Below, piece by piece: positions 1 through 9,586 of a DNA stretch of 11,112 bases. Source of the stretch: DAOPYE01 sp035352715 (GTDB lineage Bacteria; Acidobacteriota; Holophagae; Holophagales; Holophagaceae); the NCBI GenBank assembly GCA_035352715.1, contig DAOPYE010000083.1, forward strand, positions 1-11,112, given 5' to 3'. Under the pieces are notes generated by a model. The model made no database searches. It was not told where the DNA came from and saw nothing but the letters and a program-made list of their open reading frames with translations. The translations under genes were made by a program, and so were the position numbers. Every line of letters begins with the position of its first letter. The first letter of the stretch is position 1.

Positions 1-53
1 AGGGCGCGGTTGGGGTGCTTCTCGATGAGTTCTCCACGCAGACGTCCGATCAT
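1..53 (-). CDS. ruvA: Holliday junction branch migration protein RuvA (5' fragment)
   Basis: Only the first 17 codons are inside the window; the gene runs off the left edge. They translate to MIGRLRGELIEKHPNRA, which matches the very conserved RuvA start (M-I-G-R-L-R-G followed by a short strand with E/K/P residues). This strand opens the N-terminal OB-fold domain. RuvA is known to bind four-way DNA junctions and to load the RuvB motor for branch migration in recombinational repair. A GGAG sits very close (about 2 nt) upstream of the ATG. The gene follows proS on the same strand after 75 nt, which contains a GC-rich hairpin (73-79 with 86-92) without a T-run, so read-through from proS is possible. 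The call rests on 17 residues, but the motif is distinctive. Confidence 0.8.
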   Translation of the reverse strand, partial: MIGRLRGELIEKHPNRA

Positions 54-128
54 GGCTCCAGGATAGCCGAGGCGCGGGGTTCATCCCCCGCGTCCCTCGG
101 CCCATCCGCCTCCCGATGGATGAAGCCG

Positions 129-1916
<1,788 letters not shown>

Positions 1917-2034
1917 CTGGAATCCTTGGAATAACGACACATCGGGGCCGCCGAGGAACGGTAGGGAAAGCCACAAAACCCATTCGGATGAGGTCCGATG
2001 ATGTTCAGCCCTGGCCCTGCTTTTGGCGGCAAAT

Positions 2035-2484
2035 TCAGTTCAGAAGGGATGACGCGAGCTGGCTGGCGGCCTTGCCGTCGAACCCCGCGCCGTGCTTGGC
2101 CTGGAGTTCTTTCATGACCTTGCCCAGGTCCTTCTTGGATGCAGCTCCGACGGCCTGGATGGCTTCCTTCACGGCCTGTTCGAGGGCAGCCCCTTCCAGC
2201 ATGGCGGGCAGGTAGGTCTTGAGAATTTCGACCTCAGCTTGTTCGGAGGCGGCGCGATCCGCATATCCGCCTTTGAGGAACTGCTCCATGCTGTCCTCGC
2301 GGGATTTGACCAATCGTTTGAAAACCGTCACGGCATCGGCATCGGCCAGAACACCCTGAGGGCCGAGGCCCTTGGCGACGGCTTCGTTCTTGTAGGCGGC
2401 CAGGGCCATGCGCAGCACCTGTGTCCGGGCGGCATTCTTGGCGAGCATGGACGATTTTAGGTCGGCAGTCAGGCGGTCGAGCAT
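2035..2484 (-). CDS. YqeY-like protein (GatB/YqeY domain)
   Basis: A 149-residue protein, the usual length for stand-alone YqeY. It is all helical, opening MLDRLTADLKSSMLAKN and continuing with LRMALAAYKNEAVAKG, which matches the family pattern (LR..LAA.KN.E). The C-terminal half carries EILKTYLPAML, DLGKVMKELQAKHG and DGKAASQLASSLL, matching the helical tail that YqeY shares with the GatB/GatE subunits of tRNA-dependent amidotransferases. In GatB this tail contacts tRNA. The role of free-standing YqeY is not well settled, and a tRNA-linked function is inferred only from homology. I chose the ATG at 2482-2484 because GGAG lies about 5 nt upstream; an in-frame ATG 18 nt further out lacks such support. 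The gene diverges from the cheX-like gene across 133 nt and is followed on the same strand by proS, so the two may share a transcript. Confidence 0.93.
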   Translation of the reverse strand: MLDRLTADLKSSMLAKNAARTQVLRMALAAYKNEAVAKGLGPQGVLADADAVTVFKRLVKSREDSMEQFLKGGYADRAASEQAEVEILKTYLPAMLEGAALEQAVKEAIQAVGAASKKDLGKVMKELQAKHGAGFDGKAASQLASSLLN

Positions 2485-2617
2485 GGTAACTCCAGCAAAC
2501 ATGAACTTCCATCCTGCCGCCGATGAAGGATCTGTTCAAGAATGCAAGAAATCAGGCTTTCCCCATAGAGCCCCGATGGGATATTGTTCAACGTAAGCAA
2601 TCGGAGGGTTTTGACCC

Positions 2618-3082
2618 ATGAATGTCGCCTATGTGAACCCCTTCATCGAGTCCACGTTGCGCAGTCTCGACATGATGGCAGGCATCAAGGCAGACAAGAC
2701 CGGATTAGCCCTCAAGGAAGACCTGATCACGACCTACGATATTTCCGCCATCATCGGTCTGACGGGGGAAACCTCTGGATCCATCATCATCAGCATGCCC
2801 GAGAAGCTGGCCTGCAAAGTGGCTTCCAATATGTTGATGGAAGAAATCCCCGCGTTGAATAAATCGGTGGAAGACGCCATCGGCGAGATCGGCAACATCG
2901 TGGTGGGGGATGCTCGGCGCGCGCTGATTCAGGAAGGCCATTCCCTGAATATCTCCATTCCCACCGTCGTCATTGGCGCGGGACACAAGATCAGCCGCTC
3001 GGGCGACGTGCCTTGCATCGCCATTCCCTTCACCACGTCTTTCGGCGATTTCGAAGTGAATGTGGGTCTGCGGGAAGACTAG
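2618..3082 (+). CDS. cheX: CheX-like chemotaxis phosphatase
   Basis: A 154-residue protein of the CheC/CheX/FliY phosphatase superfamily, close to the length of Thermotoga CheX. CheX dephosphorylates phospho-CheY and so resets the flagellar or pilus motor signal; it is cytosolic and usually dimeric. The key motif is the helix VEDAIGEIGNIVVGDAR (residues 84-100), with the ExxN pair at E90 and N93 that inserts into the CheY active site. The flanking strands (SGSIIISMP near 53-61, ISIPTVVIG near 112-120, CIAIPFTTSFGDFEVNVGL near 133-151) also fit. Only one ExxN site is present, as in CheX rather than CheC. GGAGGG at 2603-2608 is a strong ribosome site, about 9 nt before the ATG. The gene stands alone between housekeeping genes on the other strand, with no chemotaxis gene in view, so its partner is unknown. 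A non-chemotaxis response regulator could be the target. Confidence 0.88.
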   Translation: MNVAYVNPFIESTLRSLDMMAGIKADKTGLALKEDLITTYDISAIIGLTGETSGSIIISMPEKLACKVASNMLMEEIPALNKSVEDAIGEIGNIVVGDARRALIQEGHSLNISIPTVVIGAGHKISRSGDVPCIAIPFTTSFGDFEVNVGLRED

Positions 3083-3124
3083 TCCCGCGGCCGATCGAGG
3101 CGCTTCAGCCCCAGCGAGACAGGC

Positions 3125-5098
3125 CTAAGCCTTTTGGGCGCTCTCCAGGGCGCTCTGGGCTTCTTCCCATTCGCTCATGACGTAGGCGAGTTCCGTCTCG
3201 AGGGCCTTCTGGCGCTCCAGCAGGACATTGAATGTCTGCCAGTCTGATGGATCCGCAGTCGCCAACTCCTGGGAGAGCTCAGCGAGCTTGCCCTCCTGCT
3301 CGGTGACTTGGGCTTCCGCTTCGCTGACCTTCCGCTCCCAGCGCCGGACCGCCTTCTGCTTTTCCTTGTCGATGGGTTTGCGGGCGGACGCATCCGCGTT
3401 GGCCTTGGGGTCGGCGGGCTTGGGCTGCTCCGGTTTGGCGCGCTCGGGCTTCTTTTCTTCCTGCGCGGGTTCCGGGCTGTCCTCTGGCAGATCCAGATCG
3501 ATCCAGGCCCGGTGCTCTTCGTATCCGCCTTCGCGGAACTCGGCCTTGCCCTCGTGGACGCGCAACAGGCTGTCCGCCACACGCCCCAGCAGATAGCGAT
3601 CGTGGGTGACGAGCACCACGGCCCCCGTGAAGCTGAGGATCGTGTCCTCCATGGCCTCCATGGAGTGGATGTCCATGTGGTTGGTGGGCTCGTCCAGGAG
3701 CAGCAGGTTCACGCCCTCGCGGATGAGCGTCGCCACGGACAGCCGCGCGCGCTCGCCGCCGGACAGCACCGTGACGGGCTTGTCCACGTCATCCCCCCGG
3801 AACTGGAACTTGGCCAGGAAGCCCAGCACGTCCTGCTTGGGCGCCATGGGGATCACCGCCTGGATCTGCTGGAAGACGGTGTTGCGCGCGTCCAGGTTCT
3901 TGTGGTGCTGGTCGAAGTAGCCCAGCTTCACCTGGCTGCCCAGCCGCGCGCCGCCCGTGATGAAGGGGATCTCCTCGGCGACGGCCTTCAGCAGCGTGGA
4001 CTTCCCCGTGCCGTTGAGGCCCACGATGGCCAGCTTCTGGCCGCGCTTGACCTGGAAGTGCTCGATGGCCTCGAAGAGGGGCTTGCCGTCCCATCCCACG
4101 CTCGCGTTCTCCAGGACCAGCGCCGTGTCCCCGCTGCGCTGCGTCTCCGGGAACACGAACTTGACCTTCCGGCGGTCCCGGAGGGGCTTCTCCAGCCGCT
4201 GCAGCTTCTGGAGGTGCGTGCGCCGCCCCTGGGCCATCTTCGTGTTCTGCCCGGCGATGTTGCGGCGGATGTACTCCTCCTGTCGCTTGATGTAGTCCTG
4301 CTGGCGCTCGTAGTGCCGCTCGGCGATCTCGAGCTCCTGCTCCTTCTTCTCGATGAACTGGGTGTAGTTGCCCTCGTAGGCGCGGGAGCGCCCCAGCTCG
4401 ATCTCCAGGATGCTGGAGGCGACGTTGTCGAGGAAGTAGCGGTCGTGGCTGATGACCGCCACCGTCGCCGTCGTGTCGTTCAGGAAGCTCTCCAGCCAGC
4501 GCAGGCTGGGGAGGTCCAGGTGGTTGGTGGGCTCGTCCAGCAGGAGCAGGTCCTGGCCCTGCAGGATGGCCTTGGCGAGCATCACGCGGCTCTTCTGGCC
4601 CCCGGAGAGGGCGTGGATGTTCTGCTCCAGCATCTCGGGGGGGAATCCGAGGGCGAACAGGATGCCCTCGGCCCTGGCGCGGATGGTGAACCCGTCCAGG
4701 CGGTCGAAGGCCTCCTGGACCCGCTGGTAGCGGTCCATGACCTCCTCGAGCTCCGCGCCGGGCTCGGCCATCTTCAGCTCCAGCTCGCGCATCTCGCGCT
4801 GGAGGGCGTCCACTTCCCCGAAGGCGGCAAGGGTCTCCTCCAGCACGTTGCCGTCGGTCTCGGGCTCCAGGTCCTGGGCGTAGTAGCCCATGCGGACGCC
4901 GCGCTCGGGCGTGGGACGCACCACGGAGCCTTCGTCCAGCTCCAGCTCCCCGAGCAGCACCTTGAAGAGCGTGCTCTTGCCCGCGCCGTTCCGGCCGATC
5001 ACGCCCCAGCACTCGTCCTCCTGCAGGGCCCAGGTGACGTCCCGCAGGACTTCCTGGGTGCCGAAGCGGAGATGGGCGTGGTTGAGCGATGCGAGCAT
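3125..5098 (-). CDS. ABC-F family ATPase (Uup/YdiF-like), ribosome-associated
   Basis: A 657-residue soluble protein with two ABC ATPase domains and no membrane segment. Domain 1 has Walker A GRNGAGKST (residues 35-43), signature LSGGQKSR (about 164-171) and Walker B LLLLDEPTNHLD (about 186-197). Domain 2 has GLNGTGKST (about 359-367), LSGGERAR (about 443-450) and LLLLDEPTNHMD (about 465-476). An arm insertion follows the first Walker A. The long charged linker (YEGNYTQFIEKKEQE, then QEEYIRRNIAGQ) is the P-site tRNA interaction segment typical of ABC-F. After a Lys/Pro/Ala-rich tether, the last ~80 residues form a coiled coil (KEKQKAVRRWERKVSEAEAQ onward), as in Uup and YdiF. ABC-F proteins of this kind bind the ribosomal E site and act on stalled ribosomes; the exact subgroup is unresolved. 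The ATG at 5096-5098 gives MLASLNHAHLRFG. The open frame continues upstream through a tRNA gene, so longer starts are false. The ribosome site is weak (GGAA, about 10 nt away). Confidence 0.93.
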   Translation of the reverse strand: MLASLNHAHLRFGTQEVLRDVTWALQEDECWGVIGRNGAGKSTLFKVLLGELELDEGSVVRPTPERGVRMGYYAQDLEPETDGNVLEETLAAFGEVDALQREMRELELKMAEPGAELEEVMDRYQRVQEAFDRLDGFTIRARAEGILFALGFPPEMLEQNIHALSGGQKSRVMLAKAILQGQDLLLLDEPTNHLDLPSLRWLESFLNDTTATVAVISHDRYFLDNVASSILEIELGRSRAYEGNYTQFIEKKEQELEIAERHYERQQDYIKRQEEYIRRNIAGQNTKMAQGRRTHLQKLQRLEKPLRDRRKVKFVFPETQRSGDTALVLENASVGWDGKPLFEAIEHFQVKRGQKLAIVGLNGTGKSTLLKAVAEEIPFITGGARLGSQVKLGYFDQHHKNLDARNTVFQQIQAVIPMAPKQDVLGFLAKFQFRGDDVDKPVTVLSGGERARLSVATLIREGVNLLLLDEPTNHMDIHSMEAMEDTILSFTGAVVLVTHDRYLLGRVADSLLRVHEGKAEFREGGYEEHRAWIDLDLPEDSPEPAQEEKKPERAKPEQPKPADPKANADASARKPIDKEKQKAVRRWERKVSEAEAQVTEQEGKLAELSQELATADPSDWQTFNVLLERQKALETELAYVMSEWEEAQSALESAQKA

Positions 5099-5122
5099 GT
5101 CGTGGCGTTCCGCGTCAAACAG

Positions 5123-5146
5123 AACGGCCACCTCGCGGTGGCCGTT
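5123..5146 (-). terminator. Hairpin after tRNA-Ala, probable terminator or processing stem
   Basis: A perfect 10-bp inverted repeat (5123-5132 with 5137-5146) closes a 4-nt loop. It begins 2 nt beyond the tRNA CCA end. In the tRNA direction the stem is followed by CTGTTTGACG, a moderate T-rich tail. On the opposite strand the stem ends in TTTTT, so it resembles a terminator for plus-strand transcripts too. It probably ends or attenuates the tRNA transcript. Because the ABC-F start codon lies only 24 nt beyond, it may also limit how much transcript reaches that gene. Confidence 0.6.
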
Positions 5147-5148
5147 TT

Positions 5149-5224
<76 letters not shown>

Positions 5225-5241
5225 GGGGGAAACACTAGTGT

Positions 5242-5271
5242 CCCATAGGTTTGCGGGGGTGGCAAGCGCAA
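5242..5271 (-). promoter_or_regulatory. Candidate promoter for tRNA-Ala
   Basis: On the minus strand a TTGCGC (5266-5271) is followed after 18 nt by TATGGG (5242-5247), placing a start site roughly 10-15 nt before the tRNA 5' end. The -10 box is poor and the match is by eye, so this is only a candidate. No other sigma-70-like pair stands out in the 75 nt between the transglycosylase stop and the tRNA. Confidence 0.25.
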
Positions 5272-5299
5272 ATTTCAAAGCACACGCCATCCTCAAGAC

Positions 5300-7102
5300 T
5301 TAATGCTTCTGAAGACGGAGCTTCTGCCCCACGGTGATCTTGTTGCCCTTGACCTTGTTCCATTTCCGGAGGTCTTTCGGGTCCAATCCATACCGGGTGC
5401 CAATGGAATACAGCGTTTCGCCGGACTTGACCTTATGGAACTTGGGACTGGCCGAAGGCCTTTCCACGATGCGACGAGAGGCCGCCGACTTCTCGGGTGT
5501 CCTCTCGACGGAATCCTGGGGCTGAGCCGCTTCGGAAGGGAACTGCTGGGGCGGGGCAGGGACCGGGACTTCCGTTCCGGGGATGTCTCGTACTGGCTGT
5601 TCGGGCGTGCTCGCGCCGGGCAGCGTGGGCAAGGGATCCACGAGGCGTTCCACCGCGGCTCGTTCCTCCCGCGGGAGGACCAGATCCTGGCGATCCACGG
5701 GCTCGGAAGCGGGGGGTGGCACCTGGATGCGACGCCCTGGCTTGAACTTGCCCTTGCTTAGATTGTTCGAAGCCAGCAGATCCTCGGGGGTCATATTGAA
5801 ACGAGCGGCAACAGACTTGAGCGTGTCTCCGCGGCGAATGGTGTAGCTGCCGAAATCCAGACGCTGTGAGCTGGGGATTTTCGCCAGCGCTCGCGCCGTG
5901 ATGCCACTGGTGCCGGGCGGCACGCGCAGCGTGTAGGTTCCCGGAGGCGTCGTGGCGCGCAGCAGCTCTGGATTGAGATCCCGCAGCGCTATGACATCGG
6001 TTCCCGCAAAATTCGCCAGCACGCTCAGGCTGGTCATCTTGTCGACCTGGACGGTTTCAAACGCATAGGGCTCCATGGGCGTGATCGTCAGCCCATAGCG
6101 TTCGGGGTAGTGCCCCACAAGGATGGCGGCCAGCAATTCAGGCACATAGTTCTTCGTCTGGGTGCGCAGATAGCGGCTGCGCGCCATGTCCCAGAAGTTG
6201 CGCGTGCCCAGGTTCTGGATGGCCCGCTCGGTTGTCATCGGTCCTGCGTTGTACCCCACCAGCGCCAGATACCAGTCGCCGCTGGTCTGGTAGAGCCGCT
6301 TCAGGTAGCGAGCCGAGGCTCGAGCTGCCTTGACGGGATCCATGCGCTCTTCCACCCAGGCGTTGCCACCCAAGCCATAAATGCGGCCAGTGGATCGAAT
6401 GAACTGCCACATGCCCACGGCTGCGGCATAGCTTCGCGCATTGTTCTTGAAGCCTGATTCGATGAGGGCGAGGTAGGCCAGATCCTGGGGGACGCCTTCT
6501 TCCGCAAAGATCTGTCGCGCCATGGGCAGGTAGCGCGTGGCCCTGGACAGCGCGCCTTCCACGAAGCGCTTGCGCTCGGTCGTGAAGAGATGCACCCAGG
6601 CCAGCACTTTGTCATTGAGGTCGATGGGAAAGTCGAACTCCGCGCCCTGCTCGGCGGCCTGCACCTGTTCCAACTCCTTGCGGAGTTCGTCGCCCGCCAG
6701 GGGCACGACCTCCGAGGTGGTGATCATGGTGTCTTCGGGCGTGGCCTGGGATTCATCCTCGTCCAACTGTTCTTCGGCCGCCTTCAACCGATCCAGCATG
6801 GGCGTGACCTGGGCGTTTCCCAGCAGTTCCGGCGCCCAATCGGCAATCAAGGTCTCCGCTTCATCCACCCGATCGGAAGCCACATCCCAATCCTCGGCTT
6901 CGATGGCTTTCTCAGCGGCTTCGACAAGGCTTCGCAATCGGGCGATGCCGGACGCGGCATGGGCTGAGGAATCCGCTTTGCGCGTTTCCAGTTTCGGGAG
7001 TTCGGACTTTTGCGAAACCGGCGCAGCCAGAGCGCCCGTGCCGGAAAACGCGATCAGGAGCAGCGCGATTCCAGAAATCCGCAGGGAAGTCGAGATAGCC
7101 AC
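5300..7102 (-). CDS. MltD-like membrane-bound/periplasmic lytic transglycosylase with LysM domains
   Basis: A 600-residue exported murein hydrolase that would cleave the MurNAc-GlcNAc bond of peptidoglycan to leave 1,6-anhydroMurNAc. Residues 1-26 look like a type I signal peptide (one Arg, a hydrophobic run, then ALA before APVS). There is no lipobox cysteine, unlike E. coli MltD. A charged helical segment follows (about 45-160). The family 1 transglycosylase (SLT) domain is at about 165-310: catalytic Glu in LALIESGF (E215), GMWQF near 229-233, and GYNAGP near 282-287. A degenerate LysM-like segment (about 350-400) precedes LysM 1 (SYTIRRGDTL, about 419-462). A Pro-rich linker then leads to LysM 2 (FHKVKSGETL, about 554-598), which bind glycan. 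The start is GTG, directly after the gcvH TGA, with no good ribosome site of its own. Translation is therefore probably coupled to gcvH. No in-frame ATG precedes the signal sequence. Confidence 0.92.
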   Translation of the reverse strand: MAISTSLRISGIALLLIAFSGTGALAAPVSQKSELPKLETRKADSSAHAASGIARLRSLVEAAEKAIEAEDWDVASDRVDEAETLIADWAPELLGNAQVTPMLDRLKAAEEQLDEDESQATPEDTMITTSEVVPLAGDELRKELEQVQAAEQGAEFDFPIDLNDKVLAWVHLFTTERKRFVEGALSRATRYLPMARQIFAEEGVPQDLAYLALIESGFKNNARSYAAAVGMWQFIRSTGRIYGLGGNAWVEERMDPVKAARASARYLKRLYQTSGDWYLALVGYNAGPMTTERAIQNLGTRNFWDMARSRYLRTQTKNYVPELLAAILVGHYPERYGLTITPMEPYAFETVQVDKMTSLSVLANFAGTDVIALRDLNPELLRATTPPGTYTLRVPPGTSGITARALAKIPSSQRLDFGSYTIRRGDTLKSVAARFNMTPEDLLASNNLSKGKFKPGRRIQVPPPASEPVDRQDLVLPREERAAVERLVDPLPTLPGASTPEQPVRDIPGTEVPVPAPPQQFPSEAAQPQDSVERTPEKSAASRRIVERPSASPKFHKVKSGETLYSIGTRYGLDPKDLRKWNKVKGNKITVGQKLRLQKH

Positions 7103-7489
7103 TCAGTGGCTCTCGGAGGCCACGAAAGCCTCGTAGGTGCTGGCGTCCAGCAGTTCTGAATTCATGTCTCCGTTGAGCCGGATCTGGATCATCCAGCCCT
7201 TGCCGTAAGGATCCTCGTTGACGTATTCGGGATGGGCCTCCAGCGCGTCGTTGAGCGCGATGACTTCGCCCGCGGAGGGGGCATAGCACTCGGCCACGGT
7301 CTTGACGGATTCCACGGTGCCGAATTCGTCGCCCGCTTCAAAAGCTGCTCCCACCTCGGGCATGCCGACGAACACCACGTCGCCCAGGGCGGACTGCGCA
7401 TAGTCGCTGATGCCGACGTAGGCCGTGCCATCACCAAGGGGTTTGATGTACTCGTGGTTTTTCGTGAATCGGCAATCAGAAGGGTGCAT
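7103..7489 (-). CDS. gcvH: Glycine cleavage system H protein
   Basis: A 128-residue lipoyl carrier, the normal family length. It shuttles the methylamine group from glycine decarboxylase (P protein) to the T protein, and the dihydrolipoyl arm to the L protein. The lipoylation site is K63 in GTVESVKTVAE (residues 58-68), matching the family pattern ESVK. The opening KNHEYIKPLGDGTAYVGISDYAQ and the GDVVFVGMPEVG strand are typical, as is NEDPYGKGWMIQI near the C-terminus. GGAGG lies about 5 nt before the ATG. The gene is 55 nt downstream of gcvT on the same strand and abuts the transglycosylase gene. No gcvP follows, so the P protein must be encoded elsewhere if the pathway is complete. Confidence 0.97.
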   Translation of the reverse strand: MHPSDCRFTKNHEYIKPLGDGTAYVGISDYAQSALGDVVFVGMPEVGAAFEAGDEFGTVESVKTVAECYAPSAGEVIALNDALEAHPEYVNEDPYGKGWMIQIRLNGDMNSELLDASTYEAFVASESH

Positions 7490-7544
7490 AGAGCCTCCAG
7501 AAACCCAGTCTAGCGGGTTGGCGGGTCATGGATAAATGGCGTGA

Positions 7545-8645
7545 CTATTTGGCGCGCTTGTAGAAGGGGGCCTTGACGATCTCGGCGGGACAGGCGCGAC
7601 CGCGGATTTCGATGCAAAGGGCTTGGCCCAGAACGGCTTTGTCCAGGGGCACATAGGCCAGGCCGATATTGGCGCCAAGCGTCGGACTTGGTGCCCCGCT
7701 GGTGACGTGTCCGATGGGCTGGCCATTCTCGATTACGGCCATGCCGTCCCGGGCGATATCGCGCTTTTCGTTCATGCGGAACGCGATCAGCTTTCGGCTG
7801 AGGCCTTGCTCCTTGGCTTTCAACAAGGCGCCGAGCCCAAGAAATTCGCCCTTGTCCAGCTTCACGATCCAGGCGAGATCCGCCTCCAACGCGTGGGTGG
7901 TGTCATCAATCTCGTGCCCGTAGAGCGACATCTTGGCTTCAAGGCGCAGGGTGTTGCGGCATCCCAGGCCTGCGGGCACCAAGCCATGGGCTTGGCCGGC
8001 CTCCATCAGCGCGTTCCAGATCGAGGCCGCGTGCTCGGCGTCACCGTAGATCTCGAAACCGTCCTCGCCGGTGTAGCCCGTGCGCGAGAGCAGCACCGGC
8101 AGGCCTTTGAAGTGGCCCATGCCGAACCAGTAGTAGCCCATGGGGGCCAGTTCCAGATCCACCAGGGGCTGCAGGATCTCCAGTGCGCGCGGTCCCTGGA
8201 TCGCGATCTGCGCGGTGAAACTGGATTCGTTGGTTACGGTCACGTCCCAGGTGTCGGCGTGGCTCTTCACCCATTCGAAGTCCTTGTCGGTGTTCGAAGC
8301 GTTCACCACCAGCAGGTATTCCGTTTCACTGAACTTGTGCAGCAGCAGATCATCCACGAACGTCCCTCGATCCGTGAGGAAGGCGGTGTAGTGGATCTGC
8401 CCCACCGCGAGCCGTTTCACCGCATTGGGCGTCAGCCAATCGAGAAAGGCTTCGGCCTGGGGGCCCTTCACGCGGATCTCGCCCATGTGGCTGACATCGA
8501 ACAGGCCCGCGCGGGTGCGCACGGCTTCGTGTTCCGCCAGGATCCCTGCGTATTGCACCGGCATATCCCAGCCACCGAAATCCACCATGCGGGCACCGAG
8601 GTTGCGATGAAGGGTGTTGAGGGGCGTCTGCTTGAGCTGGATCAT
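7545..8645 (-). CDS. gcvT: Aminomethyltransferase, glycine cleavage system T protein
   Basis: A 366-residue enzyme, typical in length. It takes the aminomethyl group from lipoylated GcvH and passes the one-carbon unit to tetrahydrofolate, releasing ammonia and forming 5,10-methylene-THF. Family landmarks: FGGWDMPVQYAGILAEH (23-39), LFDVSHMGEI (48-57), the TFVDDLLLHK segment with the acidic pair D98-D99 that holds the catalytic aspartate, and SRTGYTGEDGFEIYG (187-201). GLGCRNTLRLEAKMSLYGHEI (226-246) and the C-terminal barrel GHVTSGAPSPTLGANIGLAYV also fit. AGGTGA lies about 5 nt before the ATG. It is the first gene of a probable gcvT-gcvH-transglycosylase transcript and diverges from the membrane phosphotransferase gene over 111 nt. 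That short leader shows no glycine riboswitch that I can recognise, so glycine control, if any, is by another route. Confidence 0.97.
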   Translation of the reverse strand: MIQLKQTPLNTLHRNLGARMVDFGGWDMPVQYAGILAEHEAVRTRAGLFDVSHMGEIRVKGPQAEAFLDWLTPNAVKRLAVGQIHYTAFLTDRGTFVDDLLLHKFSETEYLLVVNASNTDKDFEWVKSHADTWDVTVTNESSFTAQIAIQGPRALEILQPLVDLELAPMGYYWFGMGHFKGLPVLLSRTGYTGEDGFEIYGDAEHAASIWNALMEAGQAHGLVPAGLGCRNTLRLEAKMSLYGHEIDDTTHALEADLAWIVKLDKGEFLGLGALLKAKEQGLSRKLIAFRMNEKRDIARDGMAVIENGQPIGHVTSGAPSPTLGANIGLAYVPLDKAVLGQALCIEIRGRACPAEIVKAPFYKRAK

Positions 8646-8756
8646 GGATCACCTATTGGCGTCCAGTCTATGCCAGAAGTCCTGTGCATCTGTGCTCTTA
8701 TGGGGCGAAACGCATGCAAGAAATCCCGATCCAGCCCATCGGCTCTATGATGGCTT

Positions 8757-9494
8757 ATGGACAGGAACGAGCACACCTCTTCGCCGATCTGGCTCATCAT
8801 TCTCGCCGTCCTGGCGTTCCGCTACCTGTGCCACGGCCTCGCCCTGCTGATGATTCTTCCGCATGAAATGCAGCCAGGGATCGTGCTTCCGGATCTGCTG
8901 CTGCGGCACATTCCTTATGTCGATTGGATCGCTCGCTGGAACTACGTGCTGTGGATCCTGTGCTACATCCCTTCGGCCCTATGGATCGCGAAGCAGGACT
9001 GCCAGCTATTCATCCGCCTGGTCCTGACGGACGCGGCCCTATCCCTGATCCGGGGCCTCACGATCCCGCTCACGGGCATCGGCCCTGTCATGGGACCGGA
9101 TATCAACGCGCTCCATCCCTTTGCGCTGTGGCCTGCCTGGCTCTCCCTCGTGAATCCCATCCGGGCCATCTGGGGCAATACCGCCAGCGTCTACCTGACG
9201 AAAGACCTGTTCTTCAGCGGGCACATCGCCACGACCTTCTTGCTGTACCTGTTCTCCCGGCGCTTCGGAAAGGTGAGCCGCGTCTTCCTCTGGCTGAATC
9301 TGTTCACGCTGGGCGTGGTCTTTCTCGCCCATCTCCACTACAGCATCGACGTGATCGCCGCCTACGCCATCACCTACGGCGTCTATCGCGTGAGCGAACG
9401 CTGCACCTTCTCCTTCGCCTGGTACCGAAACCTGGCCTGGGAGATGAAGACCGAACCCAAAGTCGATTTCCCGAGCGTTAATCTGGAAACGTAG
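8757..9494 (+). CDS. Membrane lipid phosphotransferase/phosphatase, sphingomyelin-synthase-like (PAP2_C superfamily)
   Basis: A 245-residue protein with about six hydrophobic helices (starting near residues 11, 62, 86, 122, 158 and 178-205). Three motifs fit the sphingomyelin synthase branch of the PAP2 superfamily better than ordinary PAP2: R99-GLTIPLTGIGP (their D2), KDLFFSGHIATTFLLYLF at 149-166 (D3), and AHLHYSIDVIAAYAIT at 191-206 (D4). H156, H194 and D198 form the expected catalytic triad, with H156 as the candidate phosphoryl acceptor. Known eukaryotic relatives move a phosphocholine or phosphoethanolamine head group onto ceramide. Bacterial members are poorly studied, and the substrate here cannot be read from sequence; a lipid phosphatase is the alternative. 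The ATG at 8757 follows an in-frame stop by 6 nt, so no longer start exists. No clear ribosome site precedes it. The Lys/Arg-rich tail after the last helix suggests a cytosolic C-terminus. Confidence 0.75.
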   Translation: MDRNEHTSSPIWLIILAVLAFRYLCHGLALLMILPHEMQPGIVLPDLLLRHIPYVDWIARWNYVLWILCYIPSALWIAKQDCQLFIRLVLTDAALSLIRGLTIPLTGIGPVMGPDINALHPFALWPAWLSLVNPIRAIWGNTASVYLTKDLFFSGHIATTFLLYLFSRRFGKVSRVFLWLNLFTLGVVFLAHLHYSIDVIAAYAITYGVYRVSERCTFSFAWYRNLAWEMKTEPKVDFPSVNLET

Positions 9495-9586
9495 TTAAGG
9501 CGCAAGTGATTCACGATCCCACCATTACACTCCATTTCAAATTGGACCAATAAACCAGCATTGCGATTTTCGATAGAGGTATACGA

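Noticed and set aside
73..92. GC-rich hairpin (7-bp stem, 6-nt loop) between proS and ruvA, as a possible terminator.
   Set aside because: No T-run follows on the minus strand and ruvA starts 20 nt later, so a terminator call is not supported. It may only be a chance stem.
2562..2580. Short inverted repeat CCCAT/ATGGG upstream of cheX, as an operator.
   Set aside because: Only 5 bp with a 9-nt loop, which is expected by chance.
3789..5012. A 407-codon second frame on the minus strand inside the ABC-F gene.
   Set aside because: Arg/Gly/Pro/Ala-rich shifted frame of the real gene, with no recognisable domain.
8646..8756. Glycine riboswitch upstream of gcvT.
   Set aside because: The leader is at most 111 nt, is shared with a divergent gene, and shows no recognisable glycine aptamer core.
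9542..9570. TTGGAC-17 nt-GATTTT as a promoter for the TPR gene.
   Set aside because: The -10 matches only three consensus bases, and the implied start site would fall on the ribosome binding site.
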